Part shown: one piece after another, positions 5,790 to 6,750 of the stretch
Layout of the letters: each line of letters begins with the position of its first letter
Position numbering within the stretch: position 1 is the first letter of the stretch
Origin: Azonexus sp.
GTDB lineage: Bacteria; Pseudomonadota; Gammaproteobacteria; Burkholderiales; Rhodocyclaceae
NCBI GenBank assembly: GCA_023150195.1
Contig: JAKLLI010000022.1
Coordinates: 1-6,750, forward strand
DNA: 6,750 nt
Reading direction: 5' to 3'
Translations under genes and position numbers: made by a program
Notes under the pieces: model-generated
Told to the model about the DNA's origin: nothing
Databases searched by the model: none
Seen by the model: the letters and a program-made list of their open reading frames with translations, nothing else

Positions 5790-6404
5790 ATGAACGATCT
5801 CAACGAACTCCAGCTCGATGCGCTGGGCGAAATTTTCAACATCGGCGTTGGCCGGGCAGCGTCCAGCCTCAGCCTGATCGTCAGCGACGAGGTGCTGCTG
5901 TCGGCGCCACGGGTCCAGATTGTCCATCGCGAACAGGCCGCAGAAATTCTCGGGCGCAGCGCGTTGATCAAATTCAGCACGGTCAGCCAGATGTTCTCCG
6001 GCCCCTTCAGCGCCGAAGCCATGCTGGTCTTTCCGGAAACCAATGCGCTGGAAATCGTGCGTCTGATGGTCGGCCCGCACATGAGTGTGGAAGAACTCTC
6101 GGAATACGAGCAGGAGGCGATGTGCGAAGTGGGCAACATCATTCTCAATGCCTGCATGAGCGCCCTGGCCGACCTCTTCCATGTCAGCTTCGACAGCACC
6201 CTGCCGCTGCATCGTTTCGGCGATGCCGGCCTGCTCAGCCTGCTCGACAGTTCGGATGAACCGCTGGTCCTGCTGCTGCAGGTGGACATGACCATCAGCC
6301 AGCAATGCATCCAGGGACACATCCTCTTCCTGCTCAGCGTGCCTTCGATGCGAAACCTCACGGCCTGCCTGAATGCCTATCTCTCGGAACAGGGCCTGGC
6401 ATGA
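5790..6404 (+). CDS. CheC-family CheY-P phosphatase with two intact active sites
   Basis: A 204-residue protein of typical CheC length, made of two similar halves. Family members remove phosphate from CheY using helices with the pattern D/S-x3-E-x2-N followed 22 residues later by P. The first site fits exactly: D10, E14, N17 and P40. The second fits as E109, E113, N116 and P139, with Glu in place of Asp/Ser at the first position. Thus both centres keep the catalytic Glu and Asn. The ATG at 5790 follows the receiver gene's stop by one base, and the gene overlaps the next by four (ATGA), so the three are one translational unit. An upstream in-frame ATG at 5757 lies within the receiver gene and has no support. 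CheC is best known from Bacillus and Thermotoga, often with CheD, which is absent here. The inferred task is to set the phosphorylation lifetime of the neighbouring receiver. Confidence 0.87.
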   Translation: MNDLNELQLDALGEIFNIGVGRAASSLSLIVSDEVLLSAPRVQIVHREQAAEILGRSALIKFSTVSQMFSGPFSAEAMLVFPETNALEIVRLMVGPHMSVEELSEYEQEAMCEVGNIILNACMSALADLFHVSFDSTLPLHRFGDAGLLSLLDSSDEPLVLLLQVDMTISQQCIQGHILFLLSVPSMRNLTACLNAYLSEQGLA

Positions 6405-6750
6405 ACGATCTCGCCCTGCCCCACGCCACCCTGCAAGCCATCATCGATGCCGTCGAGAGTGGCTTGATCCTGCTTGACAGCGAAGGCCGCGTACTGCGCT
6501 GGAACCGCTGGCTGGCGCGCTACAGCGGCATTCCCGCCAAGGACGCCGAGCAGCGTCTGCTGGTCGAGGTTTTTCCGGAAACCCTGCGCACACGCCTGAC
6601 GCTGGCGGTTCAACAGGCCTGCGTCAATGGCCTGCCCTCGCTCCTCTCGCCCGCCCTGCACGGCACGCTGATGCCGCTTTACCGCAGCACTGACGATCGC
6701 GCCCAGCATCTGCGCATGCAACAACTGACGCATGTCATTCCGGTGCGCCA
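6401..6750 (+). CDS. PAS-domain signalling protein, 5' part only (runs off the window)
   Basis: The first 116 residues are visible, with no stop before the window end. After a short lead (1-12), a PAS domain begins: AIIDAVESGLILLD (13-26), SEGRVLRWNRWLARYSGI (27-44), then an acidic and aromatic stretch ending LLVEVFPETL (53-62). The pattern of a turn followed by WN and a helix is typical of the PAS core. Residues 96-116 (STDDRAQHLRMQQLTHVIPV) look like the later strands of the same domain. The start overlaps the CheC-family stop by four bases and is preceded by AGGG at 6391-6394 with 6-base spacing. Output cannot be seen: a histidine kinase that phosphorylates the receiver at 5414 would complete the module, while a GGDEF diguanylate cyclase is an equally reasonable alternative. 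No cofactor-binding residue can be assigned with confidence. Confidence 0.8.
   Translation, partial: MNDLALPHATLQAIIDAVESGLILLDSEGRVLRWNRWLARYSGIPAKDAEQRLLVEVFPETLRTRLTLAVQQACVNGLPSLLSPALHGTLMPLYRSTDDRAQHLRMQQLTHVIPVR

Noticed and set aside
5465..6361. Long open frame of 298 codons on the minus strand, opposite the receiver and CheC genes
   Set aside because: It spans two confirmed genes on the other strand, is Ser/Arg/Met-rich with no domain, and its length reflects the lack of stop codons in GC-rich antisense DNA.
5790..6412. Identical first 12 bases (ATGAACGATCTC) of the CheC and PAS genes as evidence of duplication
   Set aside because: The similarity stops after four codons and the proteins belong to unrelated families, so coincidence or shared translation-start preference is the better explanation.

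Overview
The window is a GC-rich, tightly packed bacterial chromosome segment with strong G/C preference at third codon positions and frequent 1-4 base gene overlaps. Gene content (SHP/DHC cytochromes, a cytochrome c'-like protein, a PhoP/PhoQ-like two-component pair, a CheC-family protein) fits a respiratory Beta- or Gammaproteobacterium. A Rhodocyclales-like betaproteobacterium is my best guess, but it is an inference without a database search. No tRNA, rRNA, CRISPR array, insertion sequence or other mobile element is visible.

Region A (82-2352, minus strand) is a three-gene operon, transcribed leftward: an SHP-type oxygen-binding cytochrome c (DUF1924), a dihaem cytochrome c (DHC), and a membrane NOX/ferric-reductase-like flavocytochrome b. 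Together they form a plausible electron chain: NAD(P)H, FAD, two b haems, the two c haems of DHC, then the single ligand-binding haem of SHP.

Region B (2353-2527) is the divergent promoter region. It holds four TGAAC/GTTCA half-sites arranged as two 11-base-period direct repeats facing each other with exact symmetry around position 2422. The rightward repeat ends 12 bases before a TACAAT -10 element. This is the layout expected for a PhoP/OmpR-type activator.

Region C (2528-5311, plus strand) is a four-gene overlapping operon: a periplasmic cytochrome c'-like protein, a small periplasmic PepSY protein, an OmpR/PhoB-family response regulator and a PhoQ-like histidine kinase. The simplest reading is that this operon senses a gas, redox or metal signal in the periplasm and controls itself and the SHP/DHC operon through the shared operator.

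Region D (5414-6750, plus strand) is a second signalling module with its own likely promoter: a stand-alone receiver (CheY-like), a CheC-family protein with both phosphatase active sites intact, and the start of a PAS-domain protein cut by the window edge. No CheA, CheW, CheD or receptor gene is present, so it may be a phosphorylation switch outside classical chemotaxis.
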